Origin: Caldilineaceae bacterium
Lineage (GTDB): Bacteria; Chloroflexota; Anaerolineae; Caldilineales; Caldilineaceae
Length of the DNA stretch: 64,000 nucleotides
Assembly (NCBI GenBank): GCA_026645575.1
Contig: JAPKMW010000011.1
Span: 1-64,000, forward strand
Direction: 5' to 3'
Numbering within the stretch: position 1 is the first letter of the stretch; each line of letters starts with the position of its first letter. Of this stretch, positions 19,613 through 28,217 are shown piece by piece. A program made the translations under genes and the position numbers. The notes beneath the pieces were generated by a model. The model was not told the DNA's origin and made no database searches. It worked only from the letters and a program-made list of their open reading frames with translations.

Positions 19613-22600
19613 ATGGCTCAGTTGTATCTACAGTTGTTAGGCGGCTTTGCGGTTGCCATCGATCAGCAGCCGGTGACAAAATTCCGTTCTGCCAAGTCGC
19701 GGGCGCTGCTGGCCTATCTGGCAGCCCAACCGGATCGCGACCATGCGCGCACTACCCTGGCGACCTTGTTCTGGGGGGACCTGCCGGAAGAGGCTGCCAA
19801 GACCAACCTGCGGATTGAGCTATCCAATCTGAACAAGTTGTTGGCCGATCACCCGGCGTTGGTCATCGAACGCAACACCGTGCGCTTTCAACGAGAGTGC
19901 GCCGCGGTGGATGTCATCACCTTTCAACAGATGTTGACCACCTTTGGCGCGCTGCCGGTTGAAACGCAACGGAGCGAAGTTGGGCGGCTGGCTGCGGCGG
20001 TCGAGTTGTATCAGGGGGAGTTTCTCAACGGCTTTAGTGTGACCGATGCCCTGGCCTTTGACGAATGGCGGGTGATGACGCAGGAGCAGCTTCACGAACA
20101 GGCAATGGGCGCGCTCACCCGCTTGCAACAGCACTATGCCGAGAATGGTTGTTGGGGTGAACTGATTACTGTCGCCCGTCGTCAACTGGCGCTAGTGCCC
20201 TGGCAGGAAAGCGCCCACCGCAACTTGATGCAAGCGTTGGCGGCGCAGGGACAACGAGACGCCGCATTGGAGCAGTATGCGCGCTGTGTAGCGGTATTGC
20301 AGCATGAGTTGGGGGTGGAGCCAGCGCCGGCGACACAGGAGATCGCAGCCCGGTTACGCAGGAACGGCGCCGATGAAAATAAAGTCGCACCCGCCGTGAT
20401 CCGTCATAACCTGCCGCAACAAAGCAAAACGCTGGTGGGGCGTACAGCGGAGATCGGACAGATCTATGACCTAATCCAGCAGGAGCGGCTGGTCACGCTG
20501 CTGGGGCTGGGGGGCGTGGGTAAATCGCGGCTGGCGCAGGCCGTCGCCCAGAAAGCACTGCCAGACTTTGCCGATGGCGTCTGGTTTGTCTCGCTGGCCC
20601 AGATTGAAGCAACTGATAACGCGCCGGATCGCATTGCCCTGGCTATGGCCGCGGCGATTGGCTTTCCCCTGACCAATGCCCAACAGCCGCTGGCCGAATT
20701 GGCGGCGCACCTGGCAAAGAAAGAGATTCTCTTTGTTTTAGACAACTGGGATCAACTCACTCCGGCGGCGGAAATCCTCTGTGAACAACTGTTGGCGACG
20801 CAAGCGGTTCACCTTCTGGCAACGTCACGGGTGCGGCTCCAGGTTGAGGGCGAAATTGTGGTTCCGGTCGAAGGGTTGCCGGCCAAAGCAGCCTTTACCC
20901 TCTTTGTCGAACGGGCGCGCCAGGTGACGCCGACTTTTGATGCCGAAGCCCAGCGCACCGCCATCGATAGCTTCTGTGCGCAGGTGGCTGGTTTACCGCT
21001 GGGCATTGAGTTGGCTGCCAGTTGGGTCGAGCATTTCACCGTCGCCGAAATTGGGCGTTCCCTGACCGAGATCGTGATTGAACCAGCGCAGGGTGATGGC
21101 TATGTCAATCGCCACCAAACACTGAATGCGCTCTTTGAATATTCGTGGCGATTGCTGAGTCCGGCGCAACAAACGATTCTGGCGCGCCTCTCCGCCTTTC
21201 GCGGCGGCTTTGATCGCGCCGCAGTGAGTGCCGTGGCCGACAGTAATTTGAGTGACCTCTCGCTGTTGATTGCCCATTCCCTTGTCCAACGCGTCGCCGC
21301 CGGTCGCTATGATCTCCATCCGCTGGTGCAGGAGTTTGCGGCCGGCAAGCTGGCGCTGACGGCTGCACCACGCCTCTTTGGCGCCCATGCCGCCTACTAT
21401 TTACCTCTGCTTACCAGCACGGAATCAACCAAGTACGCCACCCTGCAGATTGACTTCGCCAATATTCGCAACGCTTGGCAGCGGGCGGTCGTGGCGGCCA
21501 ATGGCGCATTGATCGAGCCGCATGTAACCGCCTTTGGCGAATTTATCATACGCTTTGGCGGCATGGCTGACGGCAACACGCTCTTCGCCGCCGCTGCTGA
21601 CACTTTCGCTAAAAACCCTGGCGCTGAAAACCCTGGCGCTGGGAACCCGGCCCAGGATGAGTTGGTGGCGCAGTTGCTTGATCAACAGGCGCGCTTTGTT
21701 CGCGCCCTGCACGGTTTACCCGCCGTCTGCCCATTGCAACAACGCGTTTTGACCTTGACCCAAAAGCCAAGGTTGCAAGCCAATGCGCATTTTGATCTGG
21801 CGAATCACTATGCTGAACAGGGGGACTGGACGCAAGCCGATTTTCATTTTGACCAGACGGAGGCGTTGGCCCAGGCGTCGTCTGATCTGGGCTTTTATAT
21901 CGGGGCCGTGGAAGAGCGAATTTACATCAACACACTCCATTTTCGCGGCGATTTTGCCCAGGCCATCGCCCGCCTGGAAGCGATGGTGCAGTTGCTCGAC
22001 ACGGCGACGACACCGGTCACTGATGCTGACAATCTGCGCACTCGTCTCCTGCGCGCCCTCATCATGGTGGCGATTCGCTATCGTGATTATGCGTTGGCGA
22101 TCCGCCATGCCAATCTGACCGTGGCGCGAACCCAACAAACTGCCCATCGCTATTACGAATGTGCCTGCTTACTTGATCTGGCCCTGGCTGAACAATTTGC
22201 TGGGCTATACGCCGAAGCGGTGAGCCATAACCAGGCCGCCCTGGCGATTGCTGAGGCGATGGGTGACAGCGATGAAATGGCGCTGCTCAAGGCAAACTTG
22301 TGCCTGACCTTGCGCCAACAAGGGGCGTTGACCGCCGCCCTAGACTATGGGCTGGCGGCAGTTGAGAGTTTACGTACGCTGGGCAATCGGCGCATCGAAG
22401 GGCAGGCGCGCAATCGCGTTGGTCATACTTTGTTGGCATTGGCGCGCTGGGCAGAGGCGGATCAGATGTATACGGAAGCGCTAACGGTATGGGCACCGAC
22501 CCAACACCCCAACCGTTACGAAGCCGGCGCGGGGCGCGCCGTGGCCCTCTATCATCTAGGGCATCACCCAGAAGCACTGGCATTGGTGCAGGAAGTGTTA

Positions 22601-22840
22601 ACCTTTGTCGCCACCGCTGATCTGGTGGGCATTGTAGAGCCGGTGCTGCTTTTGTTGAACTGTGCAACGGTCCTCACCGGTTGTGGCGAGTGCGCCGCTG
22701 CCCAGCAGACGTTACAGCGCGCCGACGATTGGGTGCAGTTGGTGGCCGGTCGTATTAGTGACGATGCGGTGCGCACGGCGTTTCTCCGCCGACCAGATGT
22801 GCAGCAGTTGCAGTGTAGATTGTCCAACGAAAAGCGCTGA
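19613..22840 (+). CDS. SARP-type transcriptional regulator with BTAD, STAND ATPase and TPR domains
   Basis: This is a 1075-residue cytoplasmic regulator. Residues 1-95 form an OmpR-like winged helix (LLGGFAVAID, KSRALLAYLA), and residues 100-245 form the bacterial transcriptional activation domain. A STAND/NB-ARC ATPase follows, with P-loop LGGVGKSR (about 299-306), Walker B ILFVLDNWD and a GLPLGIELAA motif. The C-terminal half is TPR-like. The frame opens at 19571, but ATG 19613 (MAQLYLQLLGG) matches the family N-terminus. An 18-bp stem-loop follows the gene. It reads toward the sugar ABC operon starting at 23125, which makes that operon a plausible target (inference). Confidence 0.9.
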   Translation: MAQLYLQLLGGFAVAIDQQPVTKFRSAKSRALLAYLAAQPDRDHARTTLATLFWGDLPEEAAKTNLRIELSNLNKLLADHPALVIERNTVRFQRECAAVDVITFQQMLTTFGALPVETQRSEVGRLAAAVELYQGEFLNGFSVTDALAFDEWRVMTQEQLHEQAMGALTRLQQHYAENGCWGELITVARRQLALVPWQESAHRNLMQALAAQGQRDAALEQYARCVAVLQHELGVEPAPATQEIAARLRRNGADENKVAPAVIRHNLPQQSKTLVGRTAEIGQIYDLIQQERLVTLLGLGGVGKSRLAQAVAQKALPDFADGVWFVSLAQIEATDNAPDRIALAMAAAIGFPLTNAQQPLAELAAHLAKKEILFVLDNWDQLTPAAEILCEQLLATQAVHLLATSRVRLQVEGEIVVPVEGLPAKAAFTLFVERARQVTPTFDAEAQRTAIDSFCAQVAGLPLGIELAASWVEHFTVAEIGRSLTEIVIEPAQGDGYVNRHQTLNALFEYSWRLLSPAQQTILARLSAFRGGFDRAAVSAVADSNLSDLSLLIAHSLVQRVAAGRYDLHPLVQEFAAGKLALTAAPRLFGAHAAYYLPLLTSTESTKYATLQIDFANIRNAWQRAVVAANGALIEPHVTAFGEFIIRFGGMADGNTLFAAAADTFAKNPGAENPGAGNPAQDELVAQLLDQQARFVRALHGLPAVCPLQQRVLTLTQKPRLQANAHFDLANHYAEQGDWTQADFHFDQTEALAQASSDLGFYIGAVEERIYINTLHFRGDFAQAIARLEAMVQLLDTATTPVTDADNLRTRLLRALIMVAIRYRDYALAIRHANLTVARTQQTAHRYYECACLLDLALAEQFAGLYAEAVSHNQAALAIAEAMGDSDEMALLKANLCLTLRQQGALTAALDYGLAAVESLRTLGNRRIEGQARNRVGHTLLALARWAEADQMYTEALTVWAPTQHPNRYEAGAGRAVALYHLGHHPEALALVQEVLTFVATADLVGIVEPVLLLLNCATVLTGCGECAAAQQTLQRADDWVQLVAGRISDDAVRTAFLRRPDVQQLQCRLSNEKR

Positions 22841-22891
22841 TCGGGTCAACGCGGCGCTGTTACAACTCTCTTTTGAATCGTACACGTAATT

Positions 22892-22937
22892 ACTCAGCGC
22901 TTAGCTACCCCTGTGGGAGGGTGGCTAAGCGCTGAGT
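22892..22937 (+). terminator. Stem-loop terminator after the SARP-type regulator
   Basis: The arms at 22892-22909 and 22920-22937 pair over 18 bp with a single T-G pair and a ten-base loop. The stem starts 52 bp after the regulator's stop. It is followed by CGTTATTCC, not a clean T-run, so termination efficiency is uncertain. Confidence 0.65.
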
Positions 22938-23004
22938 CGTTATTCCTAAACAACAAATTTGCCAAAACTTTGTGCATATTGCCTCTATGTTAAATTTATT
23001 TCCT

Positions 23005-23036
23005 AGTATATCGTGTGATATATCATACTTTGTATG
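23005..23036. promoter_or_regulatory. AT-rich dyad upstream of the ABC operon (possible operator)
   Basis: The segment contains GTATATCGTGTGATATATCATAC, an imperfect palindrome with GATATATC at its heart, about 100 bp before the binding-protein start. It stands out in an otherwise GC-rich window and is placed where a regulator would act. No match to a known operator is claimed. Confidence 0.3.
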
Positions 23037-23124
23037 AAAATCCTATAAACCGACAATGTCTTTAACCGAAAAGCTCTCCTACCGTACAGGTTAACCCTTT
23101 CATTCACACAATCGGGAGCAAGCT

Positions 23125-24456
23125 ATGGCACACAGAACATCCACCTCCGTTTTTGTCACCGTTTTCGTTCTCCTTGCGCTATTGGTCACAGCCTGTGTTG
23201 CGCCGGTCGCACCAGTGGCGCAGACAGCCGGCGAAGGGGGGAGCCGCACCCTCCATGTGCTAAGTGAAGAGGTTTCCCCCGAAAGCCAGGCCTTTTACCG
23301 GCAGGCCGCGGCTGATTTTGAAAAGGCCAACCCTGGCGTTACCGTCTCGTTGGATTTCCCCAGCAACGCCGATGCACTGGCGATTCGGGTTGCCGCCGGT
23401 GAGCCGCCGGAAATTTCGACCATGCAGCTTGAACAGCAGTTGTATTATGCCGACCAGGGGATGTTGGAGCCGGCCACCTGGTGGTTTGACAAACATGGCG
23501 ACGACGTGGTCGATCTTGCTTCTGTCCCGTATAACGATGTCTATTACGCCATCCCCTATGCCTTGACCTCGGAAATGTGGTGGTATCGGGCCGATCTTTT
23601 TGAAGAGGCCGGGCGCGCCCGCCCAGAAACCTGGGCCGACCTGCTGGACGCGGCCAAGTTCTTCAACGATCCGGCCAACAACTTCTACGGTATCGCCATT
23701 CCGGCCGGCCCCAGCGAGTGGACATCGTGGCATTACGAAATTTTCCTCTGGCAAAATGGCGGCTATGTCTTTGACACCGAGCTGAAACCCCAAATCACCT
23801 CACCGGAGTCGATTGAAGCGCTCGAATTTCTCAAGGAACTCTACCAATATTCACCGCCTGACTCGAAGACCTGGGAGTGGTGGGATTCGATTGATGCCTT
23901 TAGCGGTGAGTTTGTCGCCATGTCTCATTATGGTGGGCGGCTCTTGGTGCATACCAACCGCGACAACCCCGAATTGGCGCCGGTGACACGGGTGATGGAT
24001 CAGCCGATGGGTAAGCTGCGCGCCGGTCCGTTGAGCCGCAAATCGCATGTGATTTTTAAGGATGCGCCCGAAAAAGAACTGGCGAAGGAATTTCTCGAAT
24101 TTCTCATGCAGCCGGATTATCTGCTGCCTTTCTTGCGCACGGTGCCGGTGCATCTGACACCGCCACTAAAATCCTTGCAAAAGGATGAACGCTATCTGAG
24201 CGACCCGCTGATCCAAAGCCACTTGGAAGATATGGACATTGTCTACGCCGCTTCCAGCTATGGTCGTAGCCTGGGTTGGGAATCGCCTAACCATCCGCCG
24301 AACAAATATGCCGGCGCCGTGGTCAACGCCAATGTGCTGACTCTGATGGTGCAGAAGATTCTCCTGGAAGAGATGCCGATTGAAGAAGCGGCAGCCTGGG
24401 CGCAGGAAGAGATTATCAAAATTCAAGCCGAGGTCGATGCCGGCTCGGTAAAGTAA
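23125..24456 (+). CDS. Extracellular solute-binding protein, lipoprotein (sugar ABC)
   Basis: This is a 443-residue family-1 solute-binding protein. A Sec-type signal ends in the lipobox LVTAC, with the lipid-anchored Cys at 24. Unlike the two binding proteins at the start of the window, it has no twin-arginine motif. GGGAG precedes the ATG. It opens a five-gene plus-strand operon with two permeases, a NIF3-like gene and an NMT1-like gene. The ligand is unknown; the family takes mono- and oligosaccharides or glycerol phosphates. Confidence 0.92.
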   Translation: MAHRTSTSVFVTVFVLLALLVTACVAPVAPVAQTAGEGGSRTLHVLSEEVSPESQAFYRQAAADFEKANPGVTVSLDFPSNADALAIRVAAGEPPEISTMQLEQQLYYADQGMLEPATWWFDKHGDDVVDLASVPYNDVYYAIPYALTSEMWWYRADLFEEAGRARPETWADLLDAAKFFNDPANNFYGIAIPAGPSEWTSWHYEIFLWQNGGYVFDTELKPQITSPESIEALEFLKELYQYSPPDSKTWEWWDSIDAFSGEFVAMSHYGGRLLVHTNRDNPELAPVTRVMDQPMGKLRAGPLSRKSHVIFKDAPEKELAKEFLEFLMQPDYLLPFLRTVPVHLTPPLKSLQKDERYLSDPLIQSHLEDMDIVYAASSYGRSLGWESPNHPPNKYAGAVVNANVLTLMVQKILLEEMPIEEAAAWAQEEIIKIQAEVDAGSVK

Positions 24457-24491
24457 GGGGTTGTCAACACAAAGGGTTACTAGGTTGACCT

Positions 24492-24564
24492 GTCCCATAG
24501 GGACGCTTGAGTTTAGGGAGTATAATCAATTTCTCCTCCCTAAACTCAGCCGTCCCTATGGGAC
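24492..24564. repeat. Nested-palindrome repeat element, copy 2, inside an operon
   Basis: This 73-bp inverted repeat has the same plan as copy 1. The outer palindrome is GTCCCATAGGGAC, and the inner arm CTTGAGTTTAGGGA is paired with TCCCTAAACTCAG. The A-T change inside the outer hairpin is matched on both arms, suggesting selection for pairing. It lies between the binding-protein stop and the first permease start, so it may be an mRNA-stabilising structure that raises binding-protein levels. Confidence 0.9.
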
Positions 24565-24599
24565 GAAATCATATAATGCCTGGCGAAGGGAGAGCCGTT

Positions 24600-25526
24600 G
24601 TGATTGGGAGCAATCGTATCGAGAAAGGAAAGGCGCACCAGTTGCGCTTTGCCGATGATCGGCTCTTCTTTTGGCTCTCTTTTTTGCCAACGGCGCTCAT
24701 TGCCGGCCTCTTTGTTCTCTTTCCGCTGCTCTTTACCCTCTATGTCAGCTTGTTTCAACGCAACCTGCTGGGGGGAACGCCCCAATTCTTGGGGCTGGGT
24801 AACTATAGTGAGGCCGTGCGCGACCCGCTCTTCTGGCAAGCGTTTAGCAACGGTCTGATCTATGCGCTCGGCACTACGGTTGTCTCCTTAGTGGTTGGCC
24901 TGGCGGCGGCCTTGCTTTTGAATGAAAAATTTTGGGGACGTGGCTTTGTGCGCGCGGTGATTGTCTTTCCCTACATTGTGCCAACCATTGTCGTCGTCTT
25001 TATCTGGAAGTTTATGTTTAACAGCCGTGGCGTCATCAACCAAAGCCTGTCGGCGCTGGGGCTGGTGCAAGAGTTTATCCCCTGGCTGGGCGACCAGCGG
25101 TATGCCATGATCACCATTATTTTGATCTCGGCCTGGGCCTGGTTTCCCTTTGTCGCCATCACGTTGCTGGCGGGCTTGCAAACCATTCCGACCGCCTATT
25201 ATGAAGCGGCGGCGCTCGACGGTGCCGGTCCTGCCCGGCGGTTTTGGGCTGTTACCTTGCCGCTGTTGGCGCCGGCGATCATCGTGGTGCTACTGCTCCG
25301 CTCGATCTGGGCCTTGCGCAACTTCGACATGATCTTTCTGCTGACCGGCGGCGGCCCCGTTACGGCTACTTATATCCTGCCGATTTTGACATACACGGAA
25401 GCCTTTGGTAAGTTTCGCTTGGGCTACGCCACGGCGGTGGCTACATCGTTGATGCTTTTCCTGACGGCGCTGGCCTTTTTCTATTTTCGCGCCTATACCA
25501 CCGCTAAAAACAGTACACATACGTAG
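24600..25526 (+). CDS. Sugar ABC transporter permease, MalF type
   Basis: This is an inner-membrane permease, 308 residues with about six membrane segments. The EAA loop is YYEAAALDGAGPARRFWAVT (about residues 200-220). The frame stays open upstream into the palindromic repeat, where ATGs at 24507 and 24576 exist. I chose the GTG at 24600 because AAGGGAG (24586-24592) sits about seven bases before it, and the upstream codons translate repeat sequence. It is ten bases from the next permease gene. Confidence 0.9.
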   Translation: MIGSNRIEKGKAHQLRFADDRLFFWLSFLPTALIAGLFVLFPLLFTLYVSLFQRNLLGGTPQFLGLGNYSEAVRDPLFWQAFSNGLIYALGTTVVSLVVGLAAALLLNEKFWGRGFVRAVIVFPYIVPTIVVVFIWKFMFNSRGVINQSLSALGLVQEFIPWLGDQRYAMITIILISAWAWFPFVAITLLAGLQTIPTAYYEAAALDGAGPARRFWAVTLPLLAPAIIVVLLLRSIWALRNFDMIFLLTGGGPVTATYILPILTYTEAFGKFRLGYATAVATSLMLFLTALAFFYFRAYTTAKNSTHT

Positions 25527-25536
25527 GAGATGGCTT

Positions 25537-26364
25537 GTGGTTGGGAATCGTTCAAACAAAGCTATTGTCTATCTCGGCGCGCTCTTGCTGCTGCTCATTA
25601 GCCTCTTTCCGTTTTACTGGATGGTGACGGCGTCGATCAAACCCTTCCGTGAGATCTTTATGCGCCCTTCCTTCTGGCCGCGCCAACTGGTTTGGAACAA
25701 CTACACCGAACTCTTTGCCACGACCAACATCACCATCCATTTGTGGAACTCGCTCTGGACAGCGCTGGTCGCCACGGCGTTGACGCTCATCCTGGCCACC
25801 ATGACCGGCTACACCATCACCCGTTGGCAGAGCGCCAGCGGCGAGTGGATCGCGCGGCTGACCCTTTTTACCTATATGGCGCCGTCGATTGTGCTGATCC
25901 TGCCGCTCTATCTGCTGCTCAAGACGTTGCGCCTCACCGACACCTATGTCGGCCTGTTGGGCAGCTATTTGACCTTTACCCTGCCCTTTGCCATCTGGAT
26001 CATGCGCTCCCATTTTCAGGCCATCCCCCAAACGATGGAAGATGCCGCCTTGTTAGATGGCGCGAGTCGCTTCCAAGCCTTTTTTCGCGTGGTGCTTCCC
26101 CAAGCCATGCCGGGGATGATCGCCACGGCAATTTTTGTGTTTATCATGTGCTGGGGCGAATATCTCTACCCGATGGTTTTGATGGCGACCGATGAGCGCA
26201 AAACGGTGGCGCTCACCCTGGAAGCGCTCTCTGGGGGTGGACAAAACATTAAATTTGGCCTGCTCATGGCCGGCAGCACCGTCGCCACCCTGCCGCTGCT
26301 GCTGCTCTTTCTCTTTGTGCAAAAATATTTGGTGCAAGGCTTTGCCGCCAGCGGGGTGGATTGA
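25537..26364 (+). CDS. Carbohydrate ABC transporter permease, MalG type
   Basis: This is the second permease of the importer, 275 residues with about six membrane segments. The first is near residues 11-33 and the EAA loop is MEDAALLDGASRFQAFFRVV. The GTG start has TAGGAGA six bases upstream, overlapping the previous gene's stop. As for the first ABC cluster, no ATPase gene accompanies it. Confidence 0.92.
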   Translation: MVGNRSNKAIVYLGALLLLLISLFPFYWMVTASIKPFREIFMRPSFWPRQLVWNNYTELFATTNITIHLWNSLWTALVATALTLILATMTGYTITRWQSASGEWIARLTLFTYMAPSIVLILPLYLLLKTLRLTDTYVGLLGSYLTFTLPFAIWIMRSHFQAIPQTMEDAALLDGASRFQAFFRVVLPQAMPGMIATAIFVFIMCWGEYLYPMVLMATDERKTVALTLEALSGGGQNIKFGLLMAGSTVATLPLLLLFLFVQKYLVQGFAASGVD

Positions 26365-26394
26365 GGATTGGCGAGTCACTTAATTTATACACTG

Positions 26395-26439
26395 GAGATT
26401 GCGAGATTAAGAGATTGAGATACTTAACCTCGCAATCTC
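26395..26439. repeat. Short inverted repeat in operon gap
   Basis: GAGATTGCGAG at 26395-26405 and its complement at 26429-26439 enclose further GAGATTAAGAGATTGAGA words. The same GAGATT vocabulary makes up the larger repeats at 46110-46181 and 49503-49590. It lies between the permease and NIF3-like genes. Confidence 0.7.
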
Positions 26440-26463
26440 ACAATATTTTAAAGGAGTACATGG

Positions 26464-27273
26464 ATGAAAGCTAGTGAATTACACCAGTGGATCGCCCGCA
26501 TGGCGCCGACCCCCTGGCCCCATGAAGAAGTCGATGGCATTATGGCCGGCGACCCGGACGCCGAAGTCACTGGCGTCACCGTGACCTGGCTGCCCAACCT
26601 GGACATTCTGCAACGGGCCGGGCAAAAAGGGTTGAACTTTATCATCGCCCACGAGCCGGTCTTTTATCACCACCCCTACTTCTATCCCTATGGCGACAAC
26701 ACCCACGTCCCTGCCGGCGATTTGGAGAGCAAAAAAGCTACTCCGCCGGGACAGGCCAAGCAACGGGTCATTGCCGAACACAACCTGGTCGTCTACCGGA
26801 TGCACGACGGCTGGGATCAATTCCCCGTCTATGGCATGGGCTATGCCCTGGCCGACGCTCTGGGCTGGGGCGACCGGCGGGTGGACGCAGCCTATATCTA
26901 TGAGGTTGGCCCCATCACCCTGCGCGATCTGGCTGCCCATGTCGCCCAGAAACTAGGCAAGCCGAGCATCCGCTTTGTCGGCGACCCCGACCGCGTGGTG
27001 CAGAAGGTGACGCTCGACTGGGGCAGCCCCGGCGCCGTAGACATTATCCAACGCGCCCTGGCCCACGGCTGTGACGCGTCGGTAACAGGAGAAGTGGTCG
27101 AGTGGCGCGATGTTGAATTTGCCCGCGATGCCGGTGTTGGCCTGATCACTGGCGGTCATCACGCCACCGAAACACCGGGCATGATGGGCTTTTACCACTG
27201 GTTCAAACCCCTGTGGCCCAATCTGCCGGTTGAATATATCGACGCCGGCGACCCGGATCGCTTTGTTCTATAG
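26464..27273 (+). CDS. NIF3 / DUF34-like metal-binding protein
   Basis: This 269-residue protein has the NIF3 (DUF34) signature. Near the N-terminus is GVTVTWLPNLDILQRAG followed by FIIAHEPVFYH, whose His would bind metal. Near the C-terminus is VTGEVVEWRDVEFARDAG and TGGHHATETPG, with the second His pair. Family members form hexameric rings with a dinuclear metal centre; their reaction is unsettled (sometimes annotated GTP cyclohydrolase 1 type 2). AAAGGAG precedes the ATG. It is unusual to find it inside a sugar-transport operon, with the next gene's ribosome-binding site overlapping its stop. Confidence 0.88.
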   Translation: MKASELHQWIARMAPTPWPHEEVDGIMAGDPDAEVTGVTVTWLPNLDILQRAGQKGLNFIIAHEPVFYHHPYFYPYGDNTHVPAGDLESKKATPPGQAKQRVIAEHNLVVYRMHDGWDQFPVYGMGYALADALGWGDRRVDAAYIYEVGPITLRDLAAHVAQKLGKPSIRFVGDPDRVVQKVTLDWGSPGAVDIIQRALAHGCDASVTGEVVEWRDVEFARDAGVGLITGGHHATETPGMMGFYHWFKPLWPNLPVEYIDAGDPDRFVL

Positions 27274-27281
27274 GAGGTAAC

Positions 27282-28199
27282 GTGCAGCCCTTTACCTTTT
27301 ATCTGGATTGGATTATCACCGGCCAGTTTGCTGGCCTCTGTTGGGCGCAGGAAAAGGGGTTATACAACCAGGTCGGGTTGGCGGTTGATCTGATCCCCTG
27401 GCAGGAAGATGGCCGCTCGATTGTGGAAAAAGTGATGGCGGGTGGTCTCTGTGCCGGCAGTAGTGAGGACAACCTGATCGTTAGCGGCATTGTCGCCGGC
27501 CACCCGGTCAAAGCGCTGGCGGGGATGTTGCAACAATCGCCGCTGGTGCTGATGACCAAACGGACCAGCAGCATTCGCACCCTGGCCGATCTGGTGGGGC
27601 GACGGGTCGCTATGCACGCCGACGGCATCCGCATTCTGGAAGCTGTGCTGGCGCTCTCCGGTATCGACTTGGCGATGATTGACCTAACCGAAGTCACCTA
27701 TGATCTCAACAATCTGGCGCAGGATCGCTTCGATGCTGTCCAGGGCTATGCCATGTCAGAACCGCTGGAACTGGCAGCGCTGGGCTATGATCTCCACCTG
27801 ATTCCGGTGCGCCACCATCATCTTCACCCCTATGCCCAGATCTTTTTTGCCAGCGAAACGGTGATCCAGCAAGAAGCGGCAACCCTGCGCGCTTTTCTCG
27901 CGGCCTCGTTTGAAGGTTGGCGACAGGCAATGGCCCAGCGCGAGGAAGCGGCCTGGATTGTCGTCAAGATGGCGCAAGGGGCGGCCCATCTTAGCACCGA
28001 ACGCCAAATTGTCGAGACGCTGGCGACCTACGTCAGCGGCGACATTCCGTTGACCCGCTTTGGCGCGCTGGATCGGGGACGCTGGCAACGCAACCTTGAC
28101 ACCTATGCCAACCTCGGCCTCACCCCCTATCCGTTACCCGTAGATGCCGTGTTGGATGAGCAGTTTGTCCAGGCGATCTACGGTGATCTTGCTGCCTAA
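27282..28199 (+). CDS. NMT1/THI5-like periplasmic-binding-fold protein without signal peptide
   Basis: This 305-residue protein has the NMT1/THI5-like fold (PF09084). Early signature elements are FYLDWIITGQFAGLCWAQEKGLY, then a Gly-rich loop GLCAGSSEDNLI, and LADLVGRRVAMH. It starts with the mature domain: there is no signal peptide or lipobox, and GTG 27282 has a strong AGGAGG overlapping the previous stop codon. It may therefore be cytosolic. It is either a pyrimidine-synthase-like enzyme, a ligand sensor, or a binding protein whose leader was lost. The fungal THI5 CCCFC motif is absent. It is last in the five-gene operon. Confidence 0.82.
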   Translation: MQPFTFYLDWIITGQFAGLCWAQEKGLYNQVGLAVDLIPWQEDGRSIVEKVMAGGLCAGSSEDNLIVSGIVAGHPVKALAGMLQQSPLVLMTKRTSSIRTLADLVGRRVAMHADGIRILEAVLALSGIDLAMIDLTEVTYDLNNLAQDRFDAVQGYAMSEPLELAALGYDLHLIPVRHHHLHPYAQIFFASETVIQQEAATLRAFLAASFEGWRQAMAQREEAAWIVVKMAQGAAHLSTERQIVETLATYVSGDIPLTRFGALDRGRWQRNLDTYANLGLTPYPLPVDAVLDEQFVQAIYGDLAA

Positions 28200-28217
28200 G
28201 GCTGCTTAGGCTTCCAT

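Noticed and set aside
23125..24456. TPP riboswitch upstream of the operon, prompted by the NMT1-like gene
   Set aside because: No CUGAGA/GACCTGA-type core was seen in the 284-bp upstream gap, and the gap's structure is explained by a terminator and an AT-rich dyad.
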